Of a stretch of 12,491 nt of DNA, positions 5,919 through 12,491 are shown one piece after another. The notes under the pieces are model-generated. The model had not been told where the DNA came from and ran no database searches. It worked only from the letters and a program-made list of their open reading frames with translations. The stretch is from contig DLND01000074.1 of assembly GCA_002476905.1 (NCBI GenBank), positions 497-12,987 on the forward strand, given 5' to 3'. This DNA comes from Flavobacteriales bacterium UBA7519. Its GTDB lineage: Bacteria; Bacteroidota; Bacteroidia; Flavobacteriales; Weeksellaceae. Position 1 is the first letter of the stretch, and each line of letters begins with the position of its first letter. The position numbers were made by a program, and so were the translations under genes.

Positions 5919-6980
5919 TTATATTTTTCTGATTTTATTAATTAAAAACATATCTGCCAAAACGAAAGCGGCCAAACTTTCCACGATAGGAACAGCTCTC
6001 GGAACTACGCAAGGGTCGTGTCTTCCTTTACCTTCAACAGTAACAGTTTCGCCATCTTTATTGATGCTTTCCTGTGGACGAAGAATAGTCGCAACAGGTT
6101 TGAAAGCTACTCGGAAATAGATATCCATTCCGTTGGAGATTCCACCTTGGATTCCACCAGAAAGATTGGTTTTTGTTGTTCCATCTTGATTGAAAAGGTC
6201 GTTGTGTTCCTTTCCTGTCATCTTTGCGCCACAGAAACCACTTCCATATTCAAAACCTTTGCAGGCATTGATATTCAGCATTGCCTTTCCTAATTCTGCG
6301 TGGAGTTTATTGAAAATTGGTTCACCTAAACCGGTCGGAACATTTTTGATAACACACGTCACCGTTCCACCAATGGTGTTGCCTTCTTTTTTGATTTCCT
6401 TGATTCTTTCAATCATCTTTTCGGCAGTTTCCTCATCTGGACAACGAACGATATTGCTTTCGGTTTTAGAAAAATCCAAATCCTGATAAGGTTTCTCACA
6501 GAAAATCTCTCCAACAGAAGAAACGTATGCATTGATTTCAATCTCAGGAAGAAATTGTTTTGCCAAAGCTCCTGCAACAACCCAGTTCAGAGTTTCACGA
6601 GCAGATGATTTTCCGCCACCGCGATAATCTCGAATTCCGAATTTTTGGTCGTAAGTATAATCTGCGTGACTTGGACGATAAGCTTGCGCAATATGGTCGT
6701 AATCTTTGGAACGCTGGTTTTCATTTTCTACAATGAAACCAATTGGAGTTCCTGTCGATTTTCCATCAAAGATTCCGGATAAAAATCGAACAGTATCACT
6801 TTCTTTTCGTTGAGTAACGATTGCCGATTGTCCCGGTTTTCTACGGTCAAGCTCGAGTTGAACTTTCTCTAAATCGATTTCCAGACCAGCCGGAAAATTG
6901 GTGATAATTCCGCCATAAGCTTCTCCGTGACTTTCGCCAAAGGAAGAAAGCGTTAAAAAGTTTCCTAAAACATTAAACAT
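5919..6980 (-). CDS. aroC: Chorismate synthase
   Basis: This enzyme performs the last step of the shikimate pathway. It eliminates phosphate from 5-enolpyruvylshikimate-3-phosphate to give chorismate, using reduced FMN. The 353-residue length is normal. Family signatures are present: GESHG at 15-19, RRKPGQS at 46-52, [10 protein letters not shown] at 101-110 and [14 protein letters not shown] at 117-130. Further conserved segments include [10 protein letters not shown] and the C-terminal RHDPC. No bifunctional flavin reductase domain is fused. ATG at 6980 matches the family start ([19 protein letters not shown]). A TAnnTTTG promoter element lies about 62 bp upstream. It is the first gene of a four-gene operon with the 91-aa protein, the WCGDA thioredoxin-like protein and the TlpA-like protein; none of the followers is a shikimate enzyme. 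Confidence 0.97.
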   Translation of the reverse strand: MFNVLGNFLTLSSFGESHGEAYGGIITNFPAGLEIDLEKVQLELDRRKPGQSAIVTQRKESDTVRFLSGIFDGKSTGTPIGFIVENENQRSKDYDHIAQAYRPSHADYTYDQKFGIRDYRGGGKSSARETLNWVVAGALAKQFLPEIEINAYVSSVGEIFCEKPYQDLDFSKTESNIVRCPDEETAEKMIERIKEIKKEGNTIGGTVTCVIKNVPTGLGEPIFNKLHAELGKAMLNINACKGFEYGSGFCGAKMTGKEHNDLFNQDGTTKTNLSGGIQGGISNGMDIYFRVAFKPVATILRPQESINKDGETVTVEGKGRHDPCVVPRAVPIVESLAAFVLADMFLINKIRKI

Positions 6981-6991
6981 AAATGAGAAAT

Positions 6992-7020
6992 TAGATAATA
7001 GACGGATAGATGATAGATTT
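6992..7020 (-). repeat. TAGA repeat array, 15-bp period (left array)
   Basis: TAGA occurs at 6992, 6999, 7007 and 7014, a 7-8-7 bp spacing that gives a 15-bp period. It is the reverse complement of the TCTA pattern at 7083-7119, so the two arrays face each other across the aroC promoter region. The array lies in the predicted leader of the aroC mRNA, directly upstream of the aroC start. Confidence 0.6.
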
Positions 7021-7041
7021 TTGTATCCGAAACTACTGTTA

Positions 7042-7049
7042 CAAAATTA
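7042..7049 (-). promoter_or_regulatory. aroC operon promoter -7 element
   Basis: On the minus strand this reads TAATTTTG, an exact TAnnTTTG match. Transcription would begin near 7035, giving an untranslated leader of about 55 nt that includes the left repeat array. No clear -33 TTTG is present at standard spacing. Confidence 0.55.
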
Positions 7050-7082
7050 CTGATTAAAAACTTATTTTTTGAATAATTTCCC

Positions 7083-7119
7083 AGTCTATTCTCTATCAGT
7101 CTATAATCTGAAAGTCTAT
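7083..7119 (+). repeat. AGTCTAT direct repeats, 15-bp period (right array)
   Basis: AGTCTAT occurs exactly three times, at 7083-7089, 7098-7104 and 7113-7119, each 15 bp after the previous one. Intermediate half-sites TCTA (7092) and TCTG (7107) fall at 7-bp offsets. It lies immediately upstream of the SDR gene, and its last copy overlaps the putative -7 element of that gene. Confidence 0.7.
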
Positions 7120-7124
7120 CTTTA
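7117..7124 (+). promoter_or_regulatory. Possible -7 element of the SDR gene
   Basis: TATCTTTA differs from TAnnTTTG only at the last base and is the best candidate in the interval. Transcription from it would start at or within 2 nt of the ATG at 7129, implying a leaderless message, so either the site is not the promoter or the mRNA is leaderless. Confidence 0.3.
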
Positions 7125-7128
7125 CGAA

Positions 7129-7857
7129 ATGAATACTCATAAAACTGTTCTAATTCTCGGCGCTAATTCGGACGTTGCAAAACAAGCTGTCAAACTTTAC
7201 ATTGATAAAGGCTATTTCGTGATTCTCGCTTCCAGAAATCTAAAATCTCTACAAAATTTTGCTGATGAAAATCATCTTAATCAATCTAAATTTGAAATTA
7301 AATATTTCGATGCCACAGACTTTTCTTCTCATCAATATTTCTATGATGAATTGCCTGTAAAACCGAATATTGTAGTTTACTCTGCAGGATTTTTGGTTGA
7401 AAATCAAGAAGCATTACGAAACTTCGAAGGAACATTTGAAATGATGAAAACCAATTACATCGGGGCCGTTTCCATTCTTAACATTATTGCGACAGACCAA
7501 TCCAATAAAAATTTAAAAAGAATTATTGGTTTGTCATCATTATCGGGTGTTCGCGGTCGCAAAAGTAATTTTGTTTATGGAAGTACAAAATCTGCTTTTA
7601 CACAATATTTGGCCGGGCTTAGACAAGAATTAGCCTCAAGAAAAATTACTGTGAATGTTCTAGTGATTGGCTATATCAATACAAAAATAAATGCAGGATT
7701 GGAACTCAATAAAAATCTGATGATGGAACCGGATTATGTTGCTAAATTTATCATCAATGCGGGAAAATCATTCGAGATTGTTCCTAACTGGAAATGGAAA
7801 ATCATCTATTGGATTCTGAAATTATCACCAGAATTTTTGGTGGCTAAGTTGCCATAA
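7129..7857 (+). CDS. Short-chain dehydrogenase/reductase (SDR) family oxidoreductase
   Basis: This is a 242-residue NAD(P)-dependent oxidoreductase with a Rossmann fold. The nucleotide-binding motif is LILGANSDVAKQA (8-20), in which GANSDVA replaces the classical TGxxxGIG. The pattern is seen in SDRs acting on lipid-linked or sugar substrates. An NNAG-equivalent YSAG is at 84-87, Asn109 lies in KTNYIG, the catalytic Ser is in LSSLSG (135-140), and Tyr150 and Lys154 form YGSTK. The C-terminus has a hydrophobic stretch WKIIYWILKL (223-232) that may touch the membrane. It resembles the reductase partner of DprE1-type epimerases, but no oxidase or prenyltransferase is adjacent, so the substrate is unknown. 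ATG 7129 was chosen over a TTG at 7069, whose extra 20 codons are encoded by the intergenic repeat array. It diverges from aroC. Confidence 0.9.
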   Translation: MNTHKTVLILGANSDVAKQAVKLYIDKGYFVILASRNLKSLQNFADENHLNQSKFEIKYFDATDFSSHQYFYDELPVKPNIVVYSAGFLVENQEALRNFEGTFEMMKTNYIGAVSILNIIATDQSNKNLKRIIGLSSLSGVRGRKSNFVYGSTKSAFTQYLAGLRQELASRKITVNVLVIGYINTKINAGLELNKNLMMEPDYVAKFIINAGKSFEIVPNWKWKIIYWILKLSPEFLVAKLP

Positions 7858-7860
7858 AAA

Positions 7861-7882
7861 AGCAGAAAAATCAATTTCTGCT
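7861..7882. terminator. Hairpin between convergent SDR and fic genes
   Basis: AGCAGAAA (7861-7868) pairs with TTTCTGCT (7875-7882) around a 6-nt loop. On the plus strand it is followed by TCTATTTTAAAA, and on the minus strand by TTTTT. It begins 3 bp after the SDR stop and ends 1 bp before the fic stop, so it probably serves both genes. Confidence 0.75.
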
Positions 7883-7883
7883 T

Positions 7884-8843
7884 CTATTTTAAAATTCGTT
7901 TTCTTTCTCGATTTTCGATATAATCCAAAACAGCTTCTTTCGTCGTCAGCCAGTTTCTACCTTCTTTGAAAGCGTCAATTTTTCCTTTTCTAGCAAGTAA
8001 ACTTACATATTCTTGTCCATAAGGTAATTTTTCTTCTTCTACAATATCAGAAATCGGGCGGTAGTTATCATAAGTATTATTTAGCGAACTTAGATAGATG
8101 TCCAAACTCCTTTCTGAAGCTTGTAAAATGAGCAAAAGCAACTTAGAATAATCTCCATTATTGGCAGAGTTCAGAGCATCGTAATATTTTTTTCTATCAT
8201 TTTTCAAAATGATTGCAGGCGGAAAACCTTCTTTCATTAATAATAAATTAAATAACAATCGCACAGTTCTTCCATTGCCATCAAAAAACGGATGTATCCA
8301 AACAAAACGATGATGAAAAATAGCCGATTTTATTAGAATATTTTCGTTGGAACTATTTACCCACTCAATTAATTCTGTTATGTAATCATCTATTTTCAAT
8401 GCATTTGGCGGAACAAAATTGGCCCCAGAAATTCTCACACCCGATGTTCTGAATCTTCCTGCAAAATCTTTTTCAATTTTATTTAAAACCAAATTATGAA
8501 CATTCAAAATATCTTTTTCGTTCAAAATATAGCTATCCGATACTAAGCTTTCAATAAACTCAATGGCTTCCTGATGGTTAACAGCTTCAAAATGCTCCCG
8601 CAAAGATTTTCCTTTGATGGTAAAGCCTTCTTCGATGACCATTTTGGTTTCCTGCAAAGTCAAAGTATTACCCTCGATACTGTTAGAATTATAAGTCCAT
8701 TCGATAGTCATACTTTCTTTGATACTTTTTAAAGCGTACGTTGGAATGGGGCGCAACTTATCTAATTCTGCTTTTTTCTGCAAAATTCTTTCAAGTTGTT
8801 TTTCTAGCCCTTCAAAGTAATAAGGATATTCTTGCCATTTCAT
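7884..8843 (-). CDS. Fic family protein (AMPylase) with N-terminal inhibitory motif and C-terminal helix-turn-helix
   Basis: Fic enzymes usually transfer AMP from ATP to a hydroxyl side chain of a target protein. This 319-residue protein has the complete catalytic motif HPFFDGNGR at 184-192, with His184 as the general base. An N-terminal inhibitory helix matches (S/T)xxxE(G/N): SNSIEG at 53-58, with Glu57 expected to block ATP, so this is a class II, self-inhibited Fic. The substrate-flap region GVRISGANFVPP lies at 135-146. The C-terminus (about 278-312, VSLLARKGKIDAFKEGR then NWLTTKEAVLDYIE) resembles an excisionase-like or MerR-like helix-turn-helix and could bind DNA. No antitoxin gene is adjacent, as expected for class II. 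The target is unknown. A TAnnTTTG element lies just 4 bp before the ATG and a 13-bp dyad is just upstream of that. Confidence 0.93.
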   Translation of the reverse strand: MKWQEYPYYFEGLEKQLERILQKKAELDKLRPIPTYALKSIKESMTIEWTYNSNSIEGNTLTLQETKMVIEEGFTIKGKSLREHFEAVNHQEAIEFIESLVSDSYILNEKDILNVHNLVLNKIEKDFAGRFRTSGVRISGANFVPPNALKIDDYITELIEWVNSSNENILIKSAIFHHRFVWIHPFFDGNGRTVRLLFNLLLMKEGFPPAIILKNDRKKYYDALNSANNGDYSKLLLLILQASERSLDIYLSSLNNTYDNYRPISDIVEEEKLPYGQEYVSLLARKGKIDAFKEGRNWLTTKEAVLDYIENRERKRILK

Positions 8844-8847
8844 CCCA

Positions 8848-8855
8848 CAAATTTA
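8848..8855 (-). promoter_or_regulatory. fic promoter -7 element
   Basis: On the minus strand this reads TAAATTTG, an exact TAnnTTTG match, with only TGGG between it and the ATG. Normal spacing would start transcription at or next to the start codon, suggesting a leaderless fic mRNA. Confidence 0.5.
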
Positions 8856-8865
8856 CAATTAATTT

Positions 8866-8909
8866 TTTAATATCGGATTAATTTATAAATTATTTTATCC
8901 GATATTAAA
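8866..8909. promoter_or_regulatory. Perfect 13-bp inverted repeat over the fic promoter, candidate operator
   Basis: TTTAATATCGGAT (8866-8878) and ATCCGATATTAAA (8897-8909) are perfect complements separated by 18 bp of pure A/T that itself contains the palindrome AATTTATAAATT (8880-8891). The arm centres are 31 bp apart, about three helical turns. Measured from the predicted fic start point, the dyad covers roughly -24 to -67, over the expected -33 element. Neither strand has a T-run after the hairpin, so it does not look like a recQ terminator. A repressor site is the better reading. Confidence 0.55.
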
Positions 8910-8921
8910 TGATTGTTCGTT

Positions 8922-11099
8922 TTACTGTTGAGACTTGTAATAAGCAATGGCAATATGAATTTCAAAATAAGAATAATCTTCTCCCAATTCTTCCTTTATG
9001 GCTTTCAAAGATATGATGGATTGACTTTTTGCAATTTCTAAAATAGGTTCGATTTTATTTGTATCCATCAATTCGCTGGGTTTAATTGTTCCAACAGTAA
9101 CAAAATTGACTAAATGATTTTGGATGGTATTAATCGCCAGATTTCTAATATTGGCAATTTCCTCGATGCTATTGCCAGCTTTAAACATTTGATAACTTGT
9201 GGTAAATGTTCCTGCTGGACTTTTATTGACTGTTTTTGGCTCTCGTTTTTTCTTCGGTTTTTTATTAAATATTAAACTGCTCAAATTATTCTGTTCACAA
9301 AATTCGACAATCACCGAAAGAAATAGTTCTCCATATTTTTCAATTTTAAAAGTTCCAAAACCACTTATTTCATTCAGTTCTTCTTTTGTTTGAGGAAGAT
9401 AAGTGGCGAGTTCCATTAAGGTTGCATCAGAAAAAATAACGTAAGGTGGCACATTTTCCTTTTCGGCTTGTTCCCGTCTTATATTTCTAAGTTTATCAAA
9501 TAATTCTGAATTATGACTCAGTTCAGTTTCTGGATATTGGGTTTCTATTTCATTGACTGTGACGGCTTTTGCCAATTCTTTTACCTTTTGAAGTTCTACT
9601 TTTTTGTTTTTAAATAAAATAAGTTTACTCTCTTCGGTCAATTTTAAAACAGGAAATTCGTCTTCCGACTCTGCCAGAAAATCATTGATGATTAATTGTT
9701 TTATCAAAATTTGCCAATAATTTTTATCATTGTTGATTCCAATTCCGTAGGTTGGCAAACTTCGCATATCATCTGTGATTTTCACACTTCTTGAACCTCG
9801 TAGAAAATCGATAATTAAATTTTTTCCATATCGTTCTTTCAGCCGGAAAACTGCGCTCAGTAATTTTTGAGAATCCAAAGTGGCATCCCAAGTTTCGAAA
9901 TTACTAAGACAATAATCGCAGGAATTGCAATTGCCATCGTGCTTTTCGCCAAAATATTCCATCAGATATTGCCTTCTGCATTTTTGCATCTCGGCAAAAT
10001 CGGTCATCTGTTGCAACTTTTTCAGCATAAGGTCAGATTGTTCTTCATTGCCTTCTATCAAAGCAAATCTCTTCAACTTTATCACATCTGCATTGGAGTA
10101 AAATAAAATCGCTTCACTTGGCAAACCATCTCTTCCGGCTCTTCCTGTTTCCTGGTAATAACTTTCGATATTTTTTGGTAAATCTGCGTGCATCACAAAA
10201 CGGACATTACTCTTGTCGATTCCCATTCCAAAAGCGATAGTAGCAACCATTACTCTTATTTTATCTTTAATGAAATCGTCCTGAACTTTTGCTCTTTCCA
10301 TAGAAGAAAGTCCGGCGTGATAATAGGCGGAATTGATACCATTTTCTCTCAAATTATTCGCCATTTCTTCCGTTCCTTTTCTCGATAAACAGTAGATAAT
10401 TCCAGAATCATCGGGATGTTCATTAATGTATTGAATTATATTCTGAAGGACAGATTTTTTCGGCTGAACAAAATATTTAATATTGGCTCTGTCGAACGAA
10501 GAAATTAAAACCAAAGGATTTTGCAAATTTAATTGCCTAATGATGTCTTTCCTCGTAATTTCGTCTGCACTTGCTGTCAATGCAATAATAGGGACATTGG
10601 GAAATTGACTTTTTAAACTGTTCAAAGACAAATAGTCCGGGCGAAAATCGTGACCCCAATGCGAAACACAATACGCTTCATCTACCGCAAAAAGAGAAAT
10701 ATTAATATCATTTAGAAATTTCAAAAATGAACCATTATCGGCACTTAGTTTTTCTGGCGCAACATATAAAAGTTTGAGTTCTCCTTTTTTTAATTGATTT
10801 AAAGTTTCATTTTGTTCAAAACTAGACATCGAAGAATTGATGTACGAAGCAGAAATTCCGTTGACACGCAAAGCATCAACTTGGTCTTTCATCAAAGCAA
10901 TCAAAGGAGAAATGACAATGGCAGTTCCTTCCAAAACCAATGCTGGAATCTGATAGCAAAGCGATTTTCCACCTCCAGTCGGCATCAACACAAAGGTGTC
11001 TTTTTTAGCGATTACATTTTCAATCGCATTGGCTTGTTCGAGTCTAAAATTGCTGTAGCCAAAATATTTTTGTAGAATTTCAATAGGCGTTTTCATCAT
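8922..11099 (-). CDS. recQ: ATP-dependent DNA helicase RecQ
   Basis: RecQ unwinds DNA 3' to 5' in recombination and replication-fork repair. The 725-residue protein has all expected parts. They are a Q-motif region ([10 protein letters not shown], 13-22), Walker A MPTGGGKS (39-46), motif II, the aromatic-rich loop WGHDFRPDY (148-156), motif III TASAD (175-179) and motif [12 protein letters not shown] (316-325). The zinc-binding cysteines are C374, C391, C394 and C397. A winged-helix RQC domain (about 408-505), an HRDC domain (about 528-605), a basic linker [10 protein letters not shown], and a C-terminal helix-turn-helix domain (about 630-725) follow. Motif II reads [11 protein letters not shown] (139-149): Tyr replaces the usual His of DEAH. 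Two ATGs start in frame at 11099 and 11096. A near-consensus TAAATTTA (11116-11123) is a possible -7 element. It lies 78 bp upstream of fic on the same strand. Confidence 0.96.
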   Translation of the reverse strand: MMKTPIEILQKYFGYSNFRLEQANAIENVIAKKDTFVLMPTGGGKSLCYQIPALVLEGTAIVISPLIALMKDQVDALRVNGISASYINSSMSSFEQNETLNQLKKGELKLLYVAPEKLSADNGSFLKFLNDINISLFAVDEAYCVSHWGHDFRPDYLSLNSLKSQFPNVPIIALTASADEITRKDIIRQLNLQNPLVLISSFDRANIKYFVQPKKSVLQNIIQYINEHPDDSGIIYCLSRKGTEEMANNLRENGINSAYYHAGLSSMERAKVQDDFIKDKIRVMVATIAFGMGIDKSNVRFVMHADLPKNIESYYQETGRAGRDGLPSEAILFYSNADVIKLKRFALIEGNEEQSDLMLKKLQQMTDFAEMQKCRRQYLMEYFGEKHDGNCNSCDYCLSNFETWDATLDSQKLLSAVFRLKERYGKNLIIDFLRGSRSVKITDDMRSLPTYGIGINNDKNYWQILIKQLIINDFLAESEDEFPVLKLTEESKLILFKNKKVELQKVKELAKAVTVNEIETQYPETELSHNSELFDKLRNIRREQAEKENVPPYVIFSDATLMELATYLPQTKEELNEISGFGTFKIEKYGELFLSVIVEFCEQNNLSSLIFNKKPKKKREPKTVNKSPAGTFTTSYQMFKAGNSIEEIANIRNLAINTIQNHLVNFVTVGTIKPSELMDTNKIEPILEIAKSQSIISLKAIKEELGEDYSYFEIHIAIAYYKSQQ

Positions 11100-11159
11100 T
11101 ATTAATAGTTTTAAGTAAATTTAAATAAAAATTTTAGCTTAATTCATTGATTTACATAA

Positions 11160-11194
11160 AAAAACCTCATAGATATTGTTGCTATGAGGTTTTT
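11160..11194 (-). terminator. aspS intrinsic terminator
   Basis: AAAAACCTCATAG (11160-11172) and CTATGAGGTTTTT (11182-11194) are exact complements around a 9-nt loop. Read on the minus strand, the hairpin begins 22 bp after the aspS stop and ends in a run of seven T. It separates aspS from recQ. Confidence 0.88.
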
Positions 11195-11216
11195 AATTCT
11201 TTCGAAAATATTTAAT

Positions 11217-12491
11217 TTATGATTTTAAATCTAATTTTAATTCCAATTCTGTAAGTTGTTCCTGATGAATCGGAGCCGGCGCATCAATCATCACATCTCG
11301 CCCGGAATTATTCTTAGGGAAAGCAATATAATCTCTAATCACTTCGTTTCCGTCCAAGATGGCTACCAATCTATCGAATCCGAAAGCTAAACCTCCGTGA
11401 GGCGGAGCTCCATATTTGAAAGCATTCATCAAGAATCCGAATTGTGCTTCAGCTTCTTCTTTTGAAAATCCTAACAAGTCAAACATTTTGGACTGCAAAT
11501 CTTTATCAAAAATTCTGATAGAACCACCACCGATTTCATTTCCGTTAAGAACTAAATCGTAAGCGTTGGCTCTTGCTTTTCCTGGGTCAGTTTCCAATAA
11601 ATGGAAGTCCTCGGTTTTTGGAGAAGTGAATGGATGGTGCATTGCGTGGTATCTTCCAGATTCTTCATCAAATTCCAATAACGGGAAATCTACAACCCAA
11701 AGTGGCGCAAATTCGTTGCCTTTTCTTAATCCAAGACGATTTCCTAATTCCATTCTCAAAGCTGAAAGCTGCGTTCTCACTTTATCCGCATTTCCACTCA
11801 TTAAGAACATCAAATCTCCAGCTTTAGCTCCAAATTTCTCAGCGATTTTCTTCAAATCTTCTTCAGAATAGAATTTGTTAACGGATGAAGTTACAACACC
11901 ATCGTTCTGGAATTTAATCCAAACCATTCCTGTTGCACCGATTTGGGGACGTTTTACCCAATCAATCAATTCATCGATTTGTTTTCTTGTATAATCAGCA
12001 ATTCCTTCAACATTGATCCCAACAACCAATTCTGAATCGTCAAATATTTTGAAATCTTTTCCTTTAACCAATTCATTCAGTTCCACGAATTCCATTCCGA
12101 AACGGATGTCCGGTTTGTCGTTTCCATATTTCTGCATCGCATCGGCGAAAGTCATTCTTGGAAAGTCTTGGAAATCTTGTCCCGTAATATCTTTCAACAA
12201 GGTTTTGGTCATTCCTTCTAAAACATTCATAATGTCTTCCTGTTCTACAAAAGCCATTTCGCAATCGATTTGGGTGAATTCCGGCTGTCTGTCGGCACGC
12301 AAATCCTCGTCACGGAAACATTTCACGATTTGGAAATATCTGTCCATTCCGCCAACCATCAACAATTGTTTGAAAGTTTGTGGTGATTGAGGAAGCGCAT
12401 AAAACTGTCCGGGATTCATTCTACTTGGAACTACGAAATCTCTCGCGCCTTCCGGAGTAGATTTAATCAAAACTGGCGTCTCAACTTCGTC
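11217..12491 (-). CDS. aspS: Aspartyl-tRNA synthetase, C-terminal part (gene runs off the right edge)
   Basis: AspRS is a class II synthetase that charges tRNA-Asp. The frame is open to the last base of the window, and the visible 424 residues begin [19 protein letters not shown], a conserved internal AspRS segment. A TTG at 12470 is an internal Leu codon, not a start. Class II motif 2 is [18 protein letters not shown] (59-76) and motif 3 lies in [13 protein letters not shown] (367-379). The bacterial-type GAD insertion lies between them, and [10 protein letters not shown] is also present. The missing part should be the N-terminal OB-fold anticodon-binding domain, about 150 residues. The stop is TAA at 11217-11219, followed by a clear terminator. 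Discriminating versus non-discriminating specificity was not judged. Confidence 0.96.
   Translation of the reverse strand, partial: DEVETPVLIKSTPEGARDFVVPSRMNPGQFYALPQSPQTFKQLLMVGGMDRYFQIVKCFRDEDLRADRQPEFTQIDCEMAFVEQEDIMNVLEGMTKTLLKDITGQDFQDFPRMTFADAMQKYGNDKPDIRFGMEFVELNELVKGKDFKIFDDSELVVGINVEGIADYTRKQIDELIDWVKRPQIGATGMVWIKFQNDGVVTSSVNKFYSEEDLKKIAEKFGAKAGDLMFLMSGNADKVRTQLSALRMELGNRLGLRKGNEFAPLWVVDFPLLEFDEESGRYHAMHHPFTSPKTEDFHLLETDPGKARANAYDLVLNGNEIGGGSIRIFDKDLQSKMFDLLGFSKEEAEAQFGFLMNAFKYGAPPHGGLAFGFDRLVAILDGNEVIRDYIAFPKNNSGRDVMIDAPAPIHQEQLTELELKLDLKS

Noticed and set aside
6992..7119. CRISPR-like array
   Set aside because: The repeat unit is only about 7 bp with 8-bp gaps, with no room for spacers, and no cas genes are present.
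7069..7128. TTG start adding 20 residues to the SDR protein
   Set aside because: The extra codons come from the intergenic repeat array, and the Rossmann fold begins just after the ATG at 7129.
8866..8909. Dyad as a recQ terminator
   Set aside because: There is no T-run after the stem on the minus strand and the arms are widely spaced; kept as a candidate operator instead.
7884..11099. fic plus recQ as an anti-phage defence island
   Set aside because: Both are intact housekeeping-type or widespread genes with no other defence genes, mobile-element borders or integrase nearby.
9199..12390. Several plus-strand open frames of 60-125 codons across recQ and aspS
   Set aside because: They are antisense to well-supported genes, with no recognisable domains or promoters.

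Overview
The window is bacterial chromosomal DNA, AT-rich and densely coded. It most likely comes from the Bacteroidota, class Flavobacteriia, close to Chryseobacterium and its relatives. The evidence is the repeated TAnnTTTG-type -7 promoter element in front of genes, the near absence of Shine-Dalgarno sequences, a NusB with a long extra N-terminal region, a nusB / DUF1573-lipoprotein / yajC gene cluster, and a long RecQ with a C-terminal helix-turn-helix. The species assignment is inference from gene content. No insertion sequence, phage gene, tRNA or CRISPR array was seen; this is mostly housekeeping chromosome.

Layout from left to right. (1) The 3' part of an unrecognised plus-strand gene (to 776) runs tail to tail into the RNase P RNA gene rnpB on the minus strand (776-1066). 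(2) An ECF sigma factor (1277-1771) overlaps a four-helix membrane protein (1764-2450) by 8 bp, probably a sigma factor with its regulator. (3) A 95-bp imperfect inverted repeat fills the next intergenic space. (4) A plus-strand operon follows: nusB, a DUF1573 lipoprotein and yajC (2644-4402), closed by a strong hairpin terminator at 4426-4456. (5) A minus-strand operon reads from aroC (chorismate synthase) through a 91-aa unknown protein and a thioredoxin-fold protein with WCGDA in place of CxxC to a membrane-anchored TlpA-like thioredoxin (6980 down to 4498). (6) A short-chain dehydrogenase/reductase (7129-7857) diverges from aroC. Between them lie two facing arrays of TCTA-type repeats with a 15-bp period. 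(7) On the minus strand come a Fic protein with an N-terminal inhibitory motif (7884-8843), recQ (8922-11099) and the 3' part of aspS (11217 to the right edge).

The window combines transcription control (NusB, ECF sigma), RNA processing (RNase P), translation (AspRS), membrane biogenesis (YajC), aromatic biosynthesis (AroC), envelope redox chemistry (TlpA-like) and DNA repair (RecQ). I found no convincing new multi-gene system. The items most worth following up are a perfect 13-bp dyad over the fic promoter, a DEAY in place of DEAH in RecQ motif II, the facing 15-bp repeat arrays, the 95-bp intergenic palindrome, and the overlap of the rnpB terminator with the neighbouring coding sequence.
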